From positions 26,465 to 90,464 of the forward strand of contig SVRN01000004.1 of assembly GCA_015064805.1 (NCBI GenBank): a stretch of DNA of 64,000 nucleotides, read 5' to 3'. The DNA comes from Oscillospiraceae bacterium (GTDB lineage: Bacteria; Bacillota; Clostridia; Oscillospirales; CAG-272). The position numbers were made by a program, and so were the translations under genes. Under the pieces are notes generated by a model, which did no database searches, was not told the DNA's origin, and was given only the letters and a program-made list of their open reading frames with translations. Positions 8,724-16,903 of the stretch are shown piece by piece (within the stretch, counting starts at the first letter, position 1; each line of letters starts with the position of its first letter).

Positions 8724-9161
8724 TCAAAGAAAGCTATCCGCAAAGGCCGTTGCCAGCGCGTCGCAGCGCTCGTTATACGGATGCCCCGTGTGTCCGTGTA
8801 CCCAAACGAAGCTCACTTTGTGCTTTTCCAGCAGCCCAAGCAAAACCTCCCATAGATCCACGTTGAGCGTCGGTGATTTGTCCGCCTTGCGCCAACCTTT
8901 GGCTCGCCACGACACCGCCCATCCCTTGGTAATGGCGTCAATGACGTACTTGGAGTCCGAGGTCAGCGTGACCTCGCAGGGCTCGCGAAGCGCCTGCAGC
9001 GCCGAGATGACGGCCGTCAGCTCCATGCGGTTGTTGGTGGTTTCCCGCTCACCGCCCGACAGCTCTTTTTCAATGCTTCCGTACACCAATATCGCGCCCC
9101 AACCGCCCCGTCCGGGATTGCCGCGGCAGGCACCGTCGGTATAAATATCCACGTGCTTCAT
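8724..9161 (-). CDS. rnhA: Ribonuclease HI
   Basis: A 145-residue enzyme that cuts the RNA strand of RNA-DNA hybrids, for example at Okazaki primers and R-loops. The catalytic carboxylates are all visible: Asp9 (YTDGAC), Glu47 (NRMELTA), Asp69 (TSDSKYV) and Asp134 (RCDALA), plus His124 in the [11 protein letters not shown] loop. The length is that of a typical bacterial RNase HI. The start at 9161 is chosen because GGAGG lies 6 bases upstream and it begins directly at the first beta strand; a longer frame to 9188 would overlap the upstream gene. It is last in the operon RNHCP-ruvX-9175 gene-rnhA. Confidence 0.95.
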   Translation of the reverse strand: MKHVDIYTDGACRGNPGRGGWGAILVYGSIEKELSGGERETTNNRMELTAVISALQALREPCEVTLTSDSKYVIDAITKGWAVSWRAKGWRKADKSPTLNVDLWEVLLGLLEKHKVSFVWVHGHTGHPYNERCDALATAFADSFL

Positions 9162-9174
9162 GTCCGTCCTCCCA

Positions 9175-9948
9175 TCAGCGTGCTTCACCGTAGGCGGCCA
9201 GCGCCCGCTTGTCGCGCGTGGTCAGCTTGACGGTCTCGTTGATGCCCATTGGATCGTTTTCCTCCACCGGCTCGTAGATGACGATGCTGCTGTAGGGCGT
9301 GCGGTCATACTTGACGTTGCCGATATAATAGAAATCCACCGAAATGTTGATGAGCGCCGCTGTGTCCACATCCACGTTATCAAACACGTATCTGCGGTAA
9401 TTGTACATGGCGGTCGAGTCCTCCGTCGGCTCACCCGAGGGGTGAATGCGAAGGATTTTACGGTCAGCTGTTGAGTTGTTGGTCGGATCAAGATCGATCG
9501 CAAGCGCAAGGGTGACGTCAACGACGGTATCCTCGCGGGAAGGGATCTCATCCTCTCCCAGAGAAAAGTCCTGTGCGATGTGCTTGAGCGTGCTGTTGTT
9601 ATAGCGGATCAAGACCTGCACTTGATTGGCCTCGGGGATGAAAACGGTCTGGCAGACCCAGAAGTAGCCTGCCGTTTCGCCCTCCATGACGACGGGGGCG
9701 TGAGTCTGCGTGTACATGGTCAGCTCGTCGCCGCTCTCGACGTAAGCATCGTACAGCGCGTCGTTGACCGTCAGCGTCTCCATGTTTTTGGGCACGTGCC
9801 CCGAAAACAGCACGCGCCAGAGCACCAGCGCGATGATACCAAAGATCAGGCCGCGCGCGGCGTATTTGAGGCACTTGAGCGTGATCAGCTGTCCGCGGCT
9901 CATATTTGTGTGTGAATATTGCTCGTATTCCTTTTCGTAATCCGTCAT
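9175..9948 (-). CDS. Hypothetical single-pass membrane protein
   Basis: A 257-residue protein with a hydrophilic N-terminus, one transmembrane helix at about residues 31-50 ([16 protein letters not shown]) and a large outer domain rich in beta strands. The domain has no recognised motif. Such anchored proteins are common in Clostridia and I cannot name the function. It is translated between ruvX (20 bases upstream) and rnhA (13 bases downstream), so it is part of the same transcript. There is no lipobox or catalytic residue pattern. Confidence 0.75.
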   Translation of the reverse strand: MTDYEKEYEQYSHTNMSRGQLITLKCLKYAARGLIFGIIALVLWRVLFSGHVPKNMETLTVNDALYDAYVESGDELTMYTQTHAPVVMEGETAGYFWVCQTVFIPEANQVQVLIRYNNSTLKHIAQDFSLGEDEIPSREDTVVDVTLALAIDLDPTNNSTADRKILRIHPSGEPTEDSTAMYNYRRYVFDNVDVDTAALINISVDFYYIGNVKYDRTPYSSIVIYEPVEENDPMGINETVKLTTRDKRALAAYGEAR

Positions 9949-9967
9949 AGTTGACTCCTTTGAAAGA

Positions 9968-10426
9968 TCAGCAGTTTTTCAGGCGATCCAACGCATTTTG
10001 TAAAATGATCTGGGCGCTGAGCGTGTCGATGACCTGCTTGCGTTTCTGCCCACGCGTGTTGGTCTCGTTGAGAAAGCGGGAGGCGGCCATGGTCGTCATG
10101 CGCTCGTCCAGCAAAAGAATGGGCATCTCTCCCACGCGCTCGTCCAGCATCGCGGCGAACATACGCGCGTGCTCGGCGCGCTCGCCCTGCGAGCCGTTCA
10201 TGTTGACGGGCAGACCGACGATGATGCCGACCACACCGTGTGCGCGAGCGGCCTCGGCAACGGCCTCGGCCGTTTTGGTCATGCTGCCGGGCTTGATGGT
10301 CTCCAGCCCCGAGGCGAGAAACCGAGCGGCGTCGGACACGGCAAGTCCCGTGCGTACGTCACCGAAATCGACGCCAAGAAGGCGTCCCGTCGTTTGCTTT
10401 AATTCTTGAATTCGTTCAATCAGCAT
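9968..10426 (-). CDS. ruvX: Putative pre-16S rRNA nuclease / Holliday junction resolvase-like (YqgF)
   Basis: A 152-residue RNase H-fold protein of the YqgF/RuvX family, which in other bacteria processes the 5' end of 16S rRNA. Visible signatures are LLGVDFGDVRTGLAVSD at the first strand, IIVGLPVNMNGSQGERA in the middle, and LLLDERMTTMAA with the Asp-Glu pair. Length is normal. Lies 12 bases after the RNHCP gene and 19 before the membrane protein in a four-gene leftward operon. Confidence 0.93.
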   Translation of the reverse strand: MLIERIQELKQTTGRLLGVDFGDVRTGLAVSDAARFLASGLETIKPGSMTKTAEAVAEAARAHGVVGIIVGLPVNMNGSQGERAEHARMFAAMLDERVGEMPILLLDERMTTMAASRFLNETNTRGQKRKQVIDTLSAQIILQNALDRLKNC

Positions 10427-10438
10427 ATGCGCTCCTTG

Positions 10439-10780
10439 TCAGCCCGGCAGCTCGCCCGCCGTCAGACGGATGAGCAGGGAAATATCGTCGGGTTGAACCT
10501 TGGCCTCGTGAGCGGCGCGGTTGCGCCCGATCTCGCCGCATTTGGTACAGCGGTGGATGATAATATAGCCGCGGCGGCGGTCAGGCTCGACCCGAATGGG
10601 TTGCATGGGCGCACCGCAGGTGTTGGCGCGATCGCCCGGGAGGATATCCACGTGGAGAGACCACAGGCAAAACGGACAGTGATTGCGCGAGGTATAGCCC
10701 AGCGGCTCCACCTGCCGCCCGCAATGCGCGCAGACAAAGCCCGCGTCGTTTTTGGTAAATCGCTTTTGCTCCAGCTCCAT
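10439..10780 (-). CDS. RNHCP domain protein
   Basis: A 113-residue zinc-binding protein. It carries the name-giving sequence SRNHCPFCLWSLHVD at about residues 37-51, preceded by CAHCGRQ and followed by a second knuckle, RCTKCGEIGRNR. This matches the RNHCP family (function unknown, presumably nucleic-acid related from the zinc fingers and the company of ruvX and rnhA). The start ATG at 10780 (MELEQKRF) has CGGAGG upstream. A longer frame to 10825 is unlikely. It is first gene of the operon that ends with rnhA. Confidence 0.88.
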   Translation of the reverse strand: MELEQKRFTKNDAGFVCAHCGRQVEPLGYTSRNHCPFCLWSLHVDILPGDRANTCGAPMQPIRVEPDRRRGYIIIHRCTKCGEIGRNRAAHEAKVQPDDISLLIRLTAGELPG

Positions 10781-10864
10781 GTCGTGCCTCCGTTTCAATA
10801 TATAGTTTATTGTACCATATTGCACCCTGCCTTGTCAAGATGCCTTGAACTTTTGCCATACCAC

Positions 10865-10893
10865 TTGACGAGAAGGCGGCGGCAGAGTATAAT
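10865..10893 (+). promoter_or_regulatory. Sigma-A promoter of the CPBP protease-tadA transcript
   Basis: TTGACG (10865-10870) and TATAAT (10888-10893), exact 17-base spacing, 31 bases before the start codon. Confidence 0.75.
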
Positions 10894-10924
10894 AGATATA
10901 TCACAAAGAAAAAGGAGGGGTATC

Positions 10925-11941
10925 ATGGCAAGATCAAAGGTGGCGCGCCTTGCGTTTGCGGCAGACGTGCGTTTTGTCGCCTATCGGCGCACGACGATGC
11001 GGCTGGGCGCGGCGATGCTCATGTTTCTGGCGCTGTTTAACGGGCTGGATCTGGTGCTTTACCCCCTCTTTGCCATATTCGAGGCCACGCTGACGGACAA
11101 GGCCATGATCGTCGCGACGAGCATATACGACATGCTTATCTACGCGCTTGCGTTTATGCTGCCCGTTCTGTTTTATCGGCTGATCACTCCCAAGGGCGAG
11201 CGGATCCCGTTGCCGATGGATACGACGGCACCGCGCAAGCTGATTTTGCTTATTCCCGCCGCGCTGGCGGTGGTCTATTGCGCCGCGCTGGCCAACGGCT
11301 ATCTGCTGGATCTGGTCGGTCTGTCCGTACCTGCATCGGCCTACCCCGAGCCTAATCCCGCCTTTGCGCCGTACGAGGCGGTGCTGCTTTACGTATCCGT
11401 TTCTTTGATTCCTGCCTTCTGCGAGGAATTTTTGTTCCGCGGCCTTGTGCTGTCCCATCTGATGCCCTATGGAAAAACGGTCGCCATCATCGGCAGTGCC
11501 GTGCTGTTCGGGCTGATGCACGGCACTGGTGAGCAGATCCTTTACACGACGGTGGCAGGCATCGTGCTGGCCTACGTGACGATCGAAAGCGGCTCGATCT
11601 GGGGCGGCGTGGTCATCCATATGTTCAATAATCTGCTGTCCGTCATAGACGAGGTGATGTTCAACCGCCTTGACTATCGAGACGAAATGCTGCTCTATAG
11701 CACGCTTGAGCTTCTCGTGATCGGCGGCGGTATGATCTGCCTGACCGTTTTGCTCTTGCAGCACGACAAGCAAAGGGGACGTAAGGTGAATCCCTCGCTT
11801 TCTGCCACGGCCGATGAAGGGCTGATCGCGGGCGCACCGCTGACGGGCGGCACGCTCTTTGGCTTTTTCTCGCCCACGATGATCGCCTTTTTTGCCCTTA
11901 GCATCATCGAGATCATATCGGGCCTGTTTTGGTATATTTGA
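10925..11941 (+). CDS. CPBP-family intramembrane metalloprotease
   Basis: A 338-residue multi-pass membrane protein of the CAAX protease/bacteriocin-processing (Abi) family. The active-site motifs are present: EEFLFRG (EExxxR) at about residue 162, FGLMHG (FxxxH) about 35 residues later, and GGVVIHMFNN (HxxxN) in a later helix. There are roughly eight hydrophobic helices. In other Firmicutes members cut membrane peptides or modify bacteriocins and signal peptides; the substrate here is unknown. The start at 10925 follows AAGGAGG and a strong promoter; the upstream open frame is not coding. tadA follows directly. Confidence 0.88.
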   Translation: MARSKVARLAFAADVRFVAYRRTTMRLGAAMLMFLALFNGLDLVLYPLFAIFEATLTDKAMIVATSIYDMLIYALAFMLPVLFYRLITPKGERIPLPMDTTAPRKLILLIPAALAVVYCAALANGYLLDLVGLSVPASAYPEPNPAFAPYEAVLLYVSVSLIPAFCEEFLFRGLVLSHLMPYGKTVAIIGSAVLFGLMHGTGEQILYTTVAGIVLAYVTIESGSIWGGVVIHMFNNLLSVIDEVMFNRLDYRDEMLLYSTLELLVIGGGMICLTVLLLQHDKQRGRKVNPSLSATADEGLIAGAPLTGGTLFGFFSPTMIAFFALSIIEIISGLFWYI

Positions 11942-11961
11942 TGCAAAAAACGGAGGAAAAC

Positions 11962-12420
11962 ATGACGCTGTCACAGGATGAAATCTTTATGCGCGAGGCG
12001 CTTGCCGAGGCGAAAGTGGCCTTTGCGCTGGGCGAGGTTCCCGTGGGAGCCGTCGTCGTGCGGGAGGGGCAGATCATCGCGCGAGGTCACAATCGCCGCG
12101 AGATCGACCGTCTGGCCACGGCACACGCCGAGCTGTTGGCGATGGAGGCGGCCTGCCGCGCGCTTGGCAGCTGGCGGCTGAGCGACTGCACGCTGTACGT
12201 GACGCTGGAGCCCTGCCCGATGTGCGCGGGAACGGTAGTCAACGCCCGCATGGGGCGGGTGGTGTACGGCGCCAAGGATGCCAAGGCAGGGGCGATGGGA
12301 AGCGTGCTGTCGGTCAATGCCTATCCGCTCAATCACAAGGCGCAGGTCACTGCCGGGGTATTAGAGCAGGAATGTGTGGGGATATTGAGGGAGTTTTTTG
12401 AGAGCAAGAGAAAGAAATAA
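11962..12420 (+). CDS. tadA: tRNA-specific adenosine deaminase
   Basis: A 152-residue zinc deaminase that converts A34 to inosine in tRNA-Arg(ACG). The catalytic zinc motif is visible as HAELLA (His ligand and proton-shuttling Glu) and PCPMCAG (two Cys ligands) about 30 residues later. EVPVGAVVV and NARMGRVVYGAKD are family signatures. The start at 11962 has GGAGG five bases upstream; an in-frame ATG at 11941 also exists but lacks a site. It follows the CPBP gene by 20 bases and ends at a strong hairpin. Confidence 0.95.
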   Translation: MTLSQDEIFMREALAEAKVAFALGEVPVGAVVVREGQIIARGHNRREIDRLATAHAELLAMEAACRALGSWRLSDCTLYVTLEPCPMCAGTVVNARMGRVVYGAKDAKAGAMGSVLSVNAYPLNHKAQVTAGVLEQECVGILREFFESKRKK

Positions 12421-12426
12421 AAAAGC

Positions 12427-12461
12427 AAGGCGAGGATGTGAAGAACATTCTCGCCTTTTTT
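12427..12461 (+). terminator. Terminator after tadA
   Basis: AAGGCGAG (12427-12434) pairs with CTCGCCTT (12450-12457), plus an inner ATGT/ACAT pair, followed by six T residues. Confidence 0.85.
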
Positions 12462-12489
12462 GACGGGGGAGGGGGGTAGCTGAATTTCA

Positions 12490-12596
12490 GGCGTCTTCTC
12501 CTCTTGACGCGCACAACGCGGGAACGAAAATATGTGCTTGTGGGGTGTTCAGTTACCCGCTCCCGAAGAATTTTGCTTGCAAAATTCTTCCCTTAG
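12490..12596 (-). repeat. Family F repeat, copy F1
   Basis: The reverse complement matches 62720-62824, including a 28-base exact run around CTGAACACCCCACAAGCAC (12535-12562 region). It contains the hairpin GAAGAATTTTG/CAAAATTCTTC (12573-12598 region). Non-coding. Confidence 0.7.
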
Positions 12597-12600
12597 AAGC

Positions 12601-13160
12601 GCAATCTCTGCTTCGCGAGGGCGCTGTGTCGGTTTTGGTGTTCATTCTTTCTCGTCCGAGAAAGAACGAACCAAGAAAGCGGACTAAGGGGTCTAATACC
12701 CCTTAGAACCCCCGAGCGCGAAAAGGTCGCGGCGCTCGCGCTCTGCTCATCTTTTCGCGAAGTTATAAAAATTCAGCTTTTGCGTGCGCGAGTTAAAGAA
12801 ACTCGCACACACCTCAGGGCAGAAATTTTGAGTTTTTCGCCCGCCGCGCGTGTTGGCTTATAGCGAGAGATGCAGAAAAAACGTATATGTTTTTCTCCTC
12901 TATTTGCTATGAAACGCGGCGCGGAATGAAGTAGAAAACGATAGCCTGCTCGCAATAGCAACGGAATCTTTGGATTTCGTTGCGCAAAAATTGCAGACGC
13001 GATAACGCCTTTTGGTAACCACCAAAAGATAGCGAAAGCAAAAAATCTTGCGGGTTTCTTAAGGGCATTAGGCCCTTAAGTTCCCTTTCTTTCGCCATTT
13101 CTTTGTGGAACAACAAAGAAATGGCATCTTGGCAACACACCGAGCGCGCGAAGCTGGGCG
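12601..13160. repeat. Family A dispersed element, copy A2 (long type)
   Basis: This element fills most of the 782-base gap 12421-13202. Left hairpins: 12640-12671 (13-base arms, one mismatch) and CTAAGGGG/CCCCTTAG (12684-12691 with 12699-12706). Right hairpins: TTAAGGGC/GCCCTTAA (13059-13066 with 13072-13079) and a 13-base perfect stem (13094-13106 with 13113-13125). The core has the stem GTGCGCGAGT near 12783-12810 and the constant CTTTTGGTAACCACCAAAAG at about 13009-13028. It differs from A1 mainly by compensated stem changes. Confidence 0.8.
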
Positions 13161-13202
13161 GGGCTATAGGAGAAGATGCTGAAAAACTCAGCGATCTCCC
13201 CT

Positions 13203-13874
13203 CTACCTCCTCCTCACCACACTCCCATCCCCCTTCATCACACACCGCTCTCCGACGAATCCCCGCACCGAAACCGACGGATAAATCCTGCTCTCCCGCC
13301 CGATCACACAACCCGGATTGAGCACGCTGTTGCATCCGACCTCGACCAGATCTCCGATCATCGCCCCCAGCTTGTGCCGCCCTGACGGTATGCGGGCTTG
13401 CTCGACGCGAACGACGACGTCCGAGCGGTCGCCTTTGACGTTGGAGGTAATCGCCCCCGCCCCCAAATGCGCCCGATAGCCTAAGATCGAGTCGCCGACG
13501 TAGTTGAAATGCGGCACCTGAACGCCGTCAAATAAGACGCAGTTTTTCAGTTCGGTCGAGTTGCCGATGACGGCGCCGTCTCCAACCAGCGCCGCGCCGC
13601 GGATAAAGGCACAATGCCGCACCTCCGTGTCGTGCCCGATGATGCAGGGCGCACCGACGTGGGCGCTCGGGGCAATATGCGCCGTGCGCGCCGCCCAGAC
13701 GCCGTCTGCCAACTGCTCGTATTCGTCGCGGGGCAGCCGTTGCCCGACGGCACGGATGAAATCGGAAAGCAGGGGAAGAATTTCCCAAGGATACGAAGCC
13801 TTTTGCAAGAGGGGAAAGCCGAGCGTGTATTGCTCTGCATCGTGCCAGAGCGCCGCATAAGGAAATACTGCCAT
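13203..13874 (-). CDS. Left-handed beta-helix (hexapeptide) acyltransferase-like protein next to glmM
   Basis: A 223-residue protein. The first 65 residues are helical, then [LIV]-G-x4 hexapeptide repeats (VGAPCIIGHDTEVRHCAFIRGAALVGDG) run to the end, the fold of GlmU-type acetyltransferases. IPSGRHKLGAMIGDLVEVGCNSVLNPG matches the GlmU C-terminal sequence region. No uridylyltransferase domain is present. It begins 3 bases after the glmM stop, and the pair is co-transcribed. GlmM makes GlcN-1-P, the substrate of the GlmU acetyltransferase half, so a GlcN-1-P acetyltransferase or NDP-sugar related role is a reasonable inference, not shown. Confidence 0.8.
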   Translation of the reverse strand: MAVFPYAALWHDAEQYTLGFPLLQKASYPWEILPLLSDFIRAVGQRLPRDEYEQLADGVWAARTAHIAPSAHVGAPCIIGHDTEVRHCAFIRGAALVGDGAVIGNSTELKNCVLFDGVQVPHFNYVGDSILGYRAHLGAGAITSNVKGDRSDVVVRVEQARIPSGRHKLGAMIGDLVEVGCNSVLNPGCVIGRESRIYPSVSVRGFVGERCVMKGDGSVVRRR

Positions 13875-13877
13875 CAC

Positions 13878-15245
13878 TCACCCTCCCGTTCGCTCTGCCA
13901 AGCCTTGCTCGCGCACGACCGCCATCAGTTCCTCGATCGTCCGGCGGCAGAGGTCCTCGTCCTGCGCTTCTACCATCAGCCGAACGACGGGCTCGGTGCC
14001 GCTTGGCCGCATCAGCACCCGCCCGCGCTCGCCAAGCGACTGCTTTGCCGCTTCCAACGCATTCAAAAGCGTGGTATTGGCGGTGAAGGCGGCCTTGTTT
14101 TTCGTTCTTACGTTGCGATGCTCTTGCGGATACAATCGCATATCGGCGCTCAGGCGGGAGAGCGGGAGCTTACGCTCCATCATGACCTCCATGAGTGAAA
14201 TGGCGGTCAGGATCCCGTCGCCCGTGGAGGCGTAGGGGCGCAGGATGATATGCCCCGATTGCTCGCCCCCGAGGCTGTAGCCCTCGCGGTTCATGGCCTC
14301 GTAAACATATTTATCCCCGACGGCCGTCTGAATATGAGCAATGCCCTTGTCCCCCAGCGCGCGGTAGAGCCCCATGTTGGACATGACGGTCGTGACGACG
14401 GTGTTGCCTGCCAGCATCCCACGCCGAAGCCATTCGCAAGCGAGTATGTAGAGAATGTGATCGCCCGTCAGCACGCGTCCCTGCTCGTCGACGGCCAGAC
14501 AGCGATCGGCGTCGCCGTCAAAGGCAAAGCCTGCGTCCAGGTGATTGCTCTGTACGAAGGCGGCAAGACGCTCGATGTGCGTAGAGCCGACGCCCTCGTT
14601 GACGTTCAGACCGTTTGGGGTGTTGCCGATGCAATAGACCTTAGCACCCAGTGCAGCGAACACGCTCTCACCGATCATCCAGGCGCTCCCGTTGGCGCAG
14701 TCCAGCCCCAGACGCAGACCCTTGTAGGAATTGCGGGCGATCGAGATCAGATAGGCAAGATAGCGATTGCGCCCCGCGCTGTGGTCGATGACCTGACCAA
14801 TGTCAGCGCCCTTGGCGCGCGGCAGTAGGGCGTCGTGCGGGTCGGGCGTGTCGAGAAAGGCTTCGATCTCGTCGAGCAGCTCACTTTCCATTTTCTCGCC
14901 ATTGCGATTGACCAGCTTGATGCCGTTGTCGGAAAAGGGATTGTGCGAGGCCGAGATCATCACGCCGCAGTCCATGTCGTCCTTGCGGGTGATGAAGGAT
15001 ACGCTGGGGGTCGTGGTGACGTGCAGCATGAAGGCGTCCGCGCCCGAGGCGGTCAGCCCCGCTGCCAGCGCGTATTCGAGCATATAAGACGAGCGCCGCG
15101 TGTCCTTGCCGACGGCAATGCGGGGGCGGTGAGCGTCTGCTTGATAATAATGACCGAGAAAACGGCCGATGCGATAGGCGTGGTGTGCCGTCAGCGCGCC
15201 GCCCGCCTCACCGCGAAAGCCGTCCGTTCCGAAATAATGGGACAT
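13878..15245 (-). CDS. glmM: Phosphoglucosamine mutase
   Basis: A 455-residue cytosolic enzyme interconverting glucosamine-6-phosphate and glucosamine-1-phosphate for peptidoglycan precursors. The start MSHYFGTDGFRG is the classical N-terminus. The phosphoserine loop is GVMISASHNPFSDNG, the Mg2+ loop is FDGDADRCLAVD, the sugar loop is GEQSGH and the phosphate-binding site is RPSGTEPVVR. The start at 15245 is supported by GGGAGG; the open frame continues to 15377 without meaning. The hexapeptide acyltransferase gene follows at once. Confidence 0.97.
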   Translation of the reverse strand: MSHYFGTDGFRGEAGGALTAHHAYRIGRFLGHYYQADAHRPRIAVGKDTRRSSYMLEYALAAGLTASGADAFMLHVTTTPSVSFITRKDDMDCGVMISASHNPFSDNGIKLVNRNGEKMESELLDEIEAFLDTPDPHDALLPRAKGADIGQVIDHSAGRNRYLAYLISIARNSYKGLRLGLDCANGSAWMIGESVFAALGAKVYCIGNTPNGLNVNEGVGSTHIERLAAFVQSNHLDAGFAFDGDADRCLAVDEQGRVLTGDHILYILACEWLRRGMLAGNTVVTTVMSNMGLYRALGDKGIAHIQTAVGDKYVYEAMNREGYSLGGEQSGHIILRPYASTGDGILTAISLMEVMMERKLPLSRLSADMRLYPQEHRNVRTKNKAAFTANTTLLNALEAAKQSLGERGRVLMRPSGTEPVVRLMVEAQDEDLCRRTIEELMAVVREQGLAERTGG

Positions 15246-15337
15246 AATGGTACCTCCCGAGTTTTTTTCACTACAAAGTATAGCGATCCTGCGTCGTTTG
15301 GTTCCAAACGTTTTGCGCCAAGATTGCGGCGGACGAA

Positions 15338-15375
15338 CAAAAAGCCCCTGCATGTGATTTGACACGCGCAGGGGC
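15338..15375 (-). terminator. Terminator of the transketolase N-subunit gene
   Basis: GCCCCTGC (15344-15351) pairs with GCAGGGGC (15368-15375). Read leftward it is followed by five U residues (15343-15339). Confidence 0.8.
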
Positions 15376-15393
15376 ACGTTTATTTCATTGAGA

Positions 15394-16233
15394 TCAGTCG
15401 ATCAGCTGGGCTTGCAGCTCGCAAAGCGCCTGCTCGCACTGTGCGTCCTTGGGAGCAGCACCGTGCCACTCGACGCGGTTTTCCATGAAGGAAACGCCTT
15501 TACCCTTGACCGTCTTTGCGATGATGGCGGTGGGCTTGCCTACGACCGTGCGCGCCTCGTCAAAGGCGGCGGACAGAGCGGCGATGTCGTGGCCGTCGAC
15601 CACGATGGTGTGAAGACCGAACGCCTGCAGCTTTTCGGGGTAGGGGGTGGGGTTGAGCACCTGCTCGATCTCACCGTCGATCTGCAGACCGTTCCAGTCG
15701 AAAACGACGCACAGGTTGTCCAGCTTTCTGTGAGCGGCCAGCATGAGCGCCTCCCAGATCTGACCCTCCTGCGACTCACCGTCACCGACGATGGCGTAGG
15801 TGCGATAGGACTTGCCCTGCATCTTGGCGGAAATGGCCATACCGCAAGCGGCGGACAGACCCTGACCCAGCGAGCCGGTGGTCATATCAACGCCGGGGAC
15901 GTGGCCAAGGCTGGGGTGACCCTGCAGATGGGAATCGGCACGGCGCAGCGTGGTCAGCTCCTCGCGGGGGAAGAAGCCGCGCTCGGCAAGAGCGGCGTAC
16001 AGCGCGGGAGCGGCGTGACCCTTGGACAGCACCAGACGGTCGCGATCGGCGTCGTCGGGCTTTTGGGGATCGATATTCATTTCTTCAAAATACAGATACG
16101 CCATGATATCGGCGATGGACAGCGAGCCGCCGGGGTGACCGGACTTGGCGCTGTGAGTTTCCTTGATGATGTCCATGCGGATGGTCGTGGCGATGTTTTT
16201 GAGTTCTTTTTCGGTGTGATTGCGCAATGCCAT
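15394..16233 (-). CDS. Transketolase, N-terminal (TPP-binding) subunit
   Basis: A 279-residue split transketolase half. SGHPGGSLS, the GHAAPALYA histidine and the TPP-binding motif GDGESQEGQIWEA...DWNGLQ (GDG-x(24-27)-N) are all present. It transfers two-carbon units in the pentose phosphate pathway when paired with a separate C-terminal (pyrimidine-binding) subunit. In most Clostridia that second gene follows immediately; here a terminator and then glmM follow, so the partner must lie outside this window. It has its own promoter at 16272-16300. Confidence 0.93.
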   Translation of the reverse strand: MALRNHTEKELKNIATTIRMDIIKETHSAKSGHPGGSLSIADIMAYLYFEEMNIDPQKPDDADRDRLVLSKGHAAPALYAALAERGFFPREELTTLRRADSHLQGHPSLGHVPGVDMTTGSLGQGLSAACGMAISAKMQGKSYRTYAIVGDGESQEGQIWEALMLAAHRKLDNLCVVFDWNGLQIDGEIEQVLNPTPYPEKLQAFGLHTIVVDGHDIAALSAAFDEARTVVGKPTAIIAKTVKGKGVSFMENRVEWHGAAPKDAQCEQALCELQAQLID

Positions 16234-16271
16234 GGGGCAGCCTCCTCGTATTAGAGAGTTTCTATAGATAT

Positions 16272-16300
16272 ATTATAATGGGAAAGGGGGAGAAAGTCAA
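16272..16300 (-). promoter_or_regulatory. Sigma-A promoter of the transketolase gene
   Basis: On the minus strand, TTGACT (16300-16295) and TATAAT (16277-16272) are 17 bases apart, 39 bases before the start codon. Confidence 0.75.
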
Positions 16301-16343
16301 GGGGTAAGGCGGGGAAAAGGGGGGATTAGCTAAACTTTTCACA

Positions 16344-16885
16344 ACTTCGTAGCCGGGCTCACACTGCTTCGCGCGTTCGCTGTACCGGCTTTGGTTGTCA
16401 CTTCTTGTCTCGTGACAAGAAGTAACCAAGAAACACGCCCAGGCGTTCCCCCTGGGAACCCCCTCCATCCCTCCGGCCTTTCATGGCCGTCGGGGATTTT
16501 TGTTCAGCAAACCTTCTCCATCTGCGGGGCATATATCCCACCCCGCAGATGGGTTGGCTTGGCAAAAGCTTTTGCTTTTCCGTTCTGTTTGAGATTCCGT
16601 CTATCACAGGGAACGAGGCAAAAATTATCGTCCTTTGCAAAAGCGGAGTCCGAGCAACTCCCGTGAGTGCGACTTTCTTTAAGTCGCGCTCGCAAAAGCT
16701 GAAGATGCTCACTTTTGCGTCGTGCTGCGCGCTTGCGCGCCCGCAAAGACGCACTGCGGGAATCCAAAGGGCATTAAGCCCTTTGGCGCGTTTCTTCCGC
16801 CACTTCTTGCCGCGCAGCAAGAAGTGGCATCAAAACTGCACAGCGCACGCGCACGAAGTGCAGTGTGAGCGTCAAAAGAAGAAGT
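16344..16885. repeat. Family A dispersed element, copy A3 (long type, inverted core)
   Basis: The gap 16234-16903 holds this element. Left hairpins: ACTTCTTGTC/GACAAGAAGT (16400-16409 with 16414-16423) and CCCAGG/CCTGGG (16438-16443 with 16451-16456). Right hairpins: 9-base stem (16764-16772 with 16778-16786) and 12-base stem (16799-16810 with 16817-16828). The inner stem at 16665-16675 with 16681-16691, and the adjoining GCAAAAGCTGAAGATGC, are reverse complements of the A7 core, so the core is flipped relative to the ends. The region 16470-16640 is unique to this copy. Confidence 0.75.
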
Positions 16886-16903
16886 TGCCGAAAATTTAGA
16901 AAA

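Noticed and set aside
8073..8727. Several ORFs of 70-170 residues inside family A copies (also 16398-16899, 58312-58692)
   Set aside because: They run through hairpin arms, differ between copies and show no conserved protein; variation preserves base pairing, not codons.
10406..11941. N-terminally extended CPBP protease
   Set aside because: The extension overlaps the RNHCP gene in antisense; promoter and AAGGAGG fix the start at 10925.
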